This document shows positions 5,784 to 6,624 of a DNA stretch of 6,624 nucleotides, in pieces; position 1 is the stretch's first letter; every line of letters starts with the position of its first letter. Both the position numbers and the translations under genes were made by a program. The stretch lies in the NCBI GenBank assembly GCA_002336975.1, contig DDFA01000007.1, forward strand, positions 1 to 6,624. The letters run 5' to 3'. A model generated the notes under the pieces. That model made no database searches. It saw only the letters and a list, made by a program, of their open reading frames with translations, and had not been told where the DNA came from. This stretch comes from Phyllobacteriaceae bacterium UBA1940. GTDB lineage: Bacteria > Pseudomonadota > Alphaproteobacteria > Rhizobiales > Rhizobiaceae.

Positions 5784-6624
5784 ATGTTCAAACAATTCCA
5801 GAAAGATAAAGCCGCCAATGTCGCCCTGCTGTTTGGGCTGGGCGCAATTCCTTTACTGCTCGCAATCGGTATGGTCGTCGACTTCTCGCGCGCGAGTTCG
5901 TCGCGCGCGCATTTGTAGGAGATCGGCGATTCGGCGGTGCTGGCGGCGGCCGCCTCCAACGGAAAAACCGTCAAGGAACTGAGGGCGATTGCTGAAAAGC
6001 ATATCGCCGCGAATTTCGGCCGCCGCTCCGAAATGTCGGATGTCGTCGTCGTCGGGATGACCGAACAGGGCGGCAAGATCGACATTCAACTGACTGCCAG
6101 GGTTCCGACCCATTTCATGGGCATCGCCAAGGTCGATTGGCTCGCGGTCGCCGCAAGGTCGACCGCGGTTCGCGGAGCGGGCGAGGAACTCGAAGTCGCC
6201 CTTGTGCTCGATTCGACGTGGTCGATGTCCGACAAGGACTCCAGCGGCGGCACCAAACTGGCGACGCTGCAGAAGGCGGCCTCCGACCTGGTTGACGTGC
6301 TTTTGTCGACAACCGGCGTTCGCGTCGGACTGGTTCCTTACGCTGAAAACATCAATGTCGGGCTCCACAATCGAAATGCCAGCTGGATGAATACGCCAGC
6401 GGACGTCAACTATGACGGAGATTGCTACGACAAGACGGAAGAGCGGACCTGCGTGCGCTACGAGCCCGAGCCTTGCGTCAGCACCATCGACAATGTGGTG
6501 ACGCCGCGCGCCTGCTATTGCCAGGAAGAAAAGGTCACGCCCGTCGATCCGCCGGAAAGGATTTGCTACGGGGGCTGGAACACGACATTTCACGGTTGTG
6601 TCGGCATGCTGTTGATTTCCGCCG
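5784..6624 (+). pseudogene. Tad/TadG-like membrane-anchored VWA protein, interrupted by an in-frame TAG; runs off the window
   Basis: From ATG 5784 the frame encodes a short basic N-terminus 'MFKQFQKDKAANVALLF', one membrane segment (about 13-34) and then 'DFSRASSSRAHL'. Codon 45 (5916-5918) is TAG, and the sequence resumes in the same frame with 'EIGDSAVLAAA', exactly what follows in TadE/TadG-like proteins where this position is normally Gln. A single C-to-T change of CAG explains it. The other 235 codons in the window are open and family-like: a VWA domain begins at about residue 136 ('ELEVALVLDSTWSM', with MIDAS Asp143, Thr145 and Ser147), followed by a cysteine-rich insertion (seven Cys, 214-272). 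The family is placed in the inner membrane facing the periplasm and takes part in Flp pilus assembly or envelope functions. The ribosome-binding site is weak. I call it a pseudogene, with sequencing error as the main alternative. Confidence 0.8.

Noticed and set aside
4912..5982. 356-codon plus-strand open frame
   Set aside because: It is antisense to the well-supported LysE gene and then crosses the intergenic region into the VWA gene in another frame. Its product is R/H/Q/G-rich with no family resemblance, typical of a shadow frame in GC-rich DNA.
5853..6593. 246-codon minus-strand open frame over the VWA gene
   Set aside because: The plus strand here encodes a recognisable TadG-like VWA protein. 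The antisense product shows no domain, and its length is due to GC-rich codon bias.

Overview
The window is GC-rich chromosomal DNA that looks like an alphaproteobacterium of the order Hyphomicrobiales, most likely Mesorhizobium or a close relative in Phyllobacteriaceae. That placement is inferred from codon bias, from protein families common in that group (a HlyU-type regulator, an OmpA-family protein with a proline-rich N-terminus, a Tad-like VWA protein) and from the spacing of genes. I see no tRNA, rRNA, CRISPR array, insertion sequence or phage gene.

Layout. Positions 1-1301 (+) hold the 3' part of an OmpA-family cell-envelope protein, followed by a strong intrinsic terminator. Convergent to it is a minus-strand block read from high to low coordinates: a cupin resembling manganese-dependent cupin hydroxynitrile lyases (3043-2645), an SDR oxidoreductase of the HSDL2 type (2579-1701) and a small DUF6958-like protein (1687-1385). 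The last two are 13 bp apart and surely co-transcribed; the cupin lies 65 bp upstream and may share the transcript. Upstream of the cupin are a palindromic operator candidate and a 43-residue C-terminal remnant of a VOC/glyoxalase-like gene, then a minus-strand HlyU-family gene (3616-3332).

The HlyU gene is divergent from a plus-strand gene for a small secreted, basic, two-cysteine protein (3846-4172), which has its own terminator. The region between them holds a nested, symmetric GAAC/GTTC array that looks like an operator. Next is a minus-strand pair: a LysE/RhtB-type exporter (5526-4915) and a GyrI-like small-molecule-binding protein (4897-4274), 17 bp apart. A plausible joint role is handling and exporting a small amphipathic compound.

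The right end (5784 to the window edge, +) encodes a Tad/TadG-like membrane-anchored VWA protein. Its frame is interrupted by one in-frame TAG at codon 45, while the remaining 235 codons in the window are open and family-like. No single new defence or mobile system is evident. The observations most worth following are the amber-interrupted VWA gene, the nested operator array and the VOC remnant.
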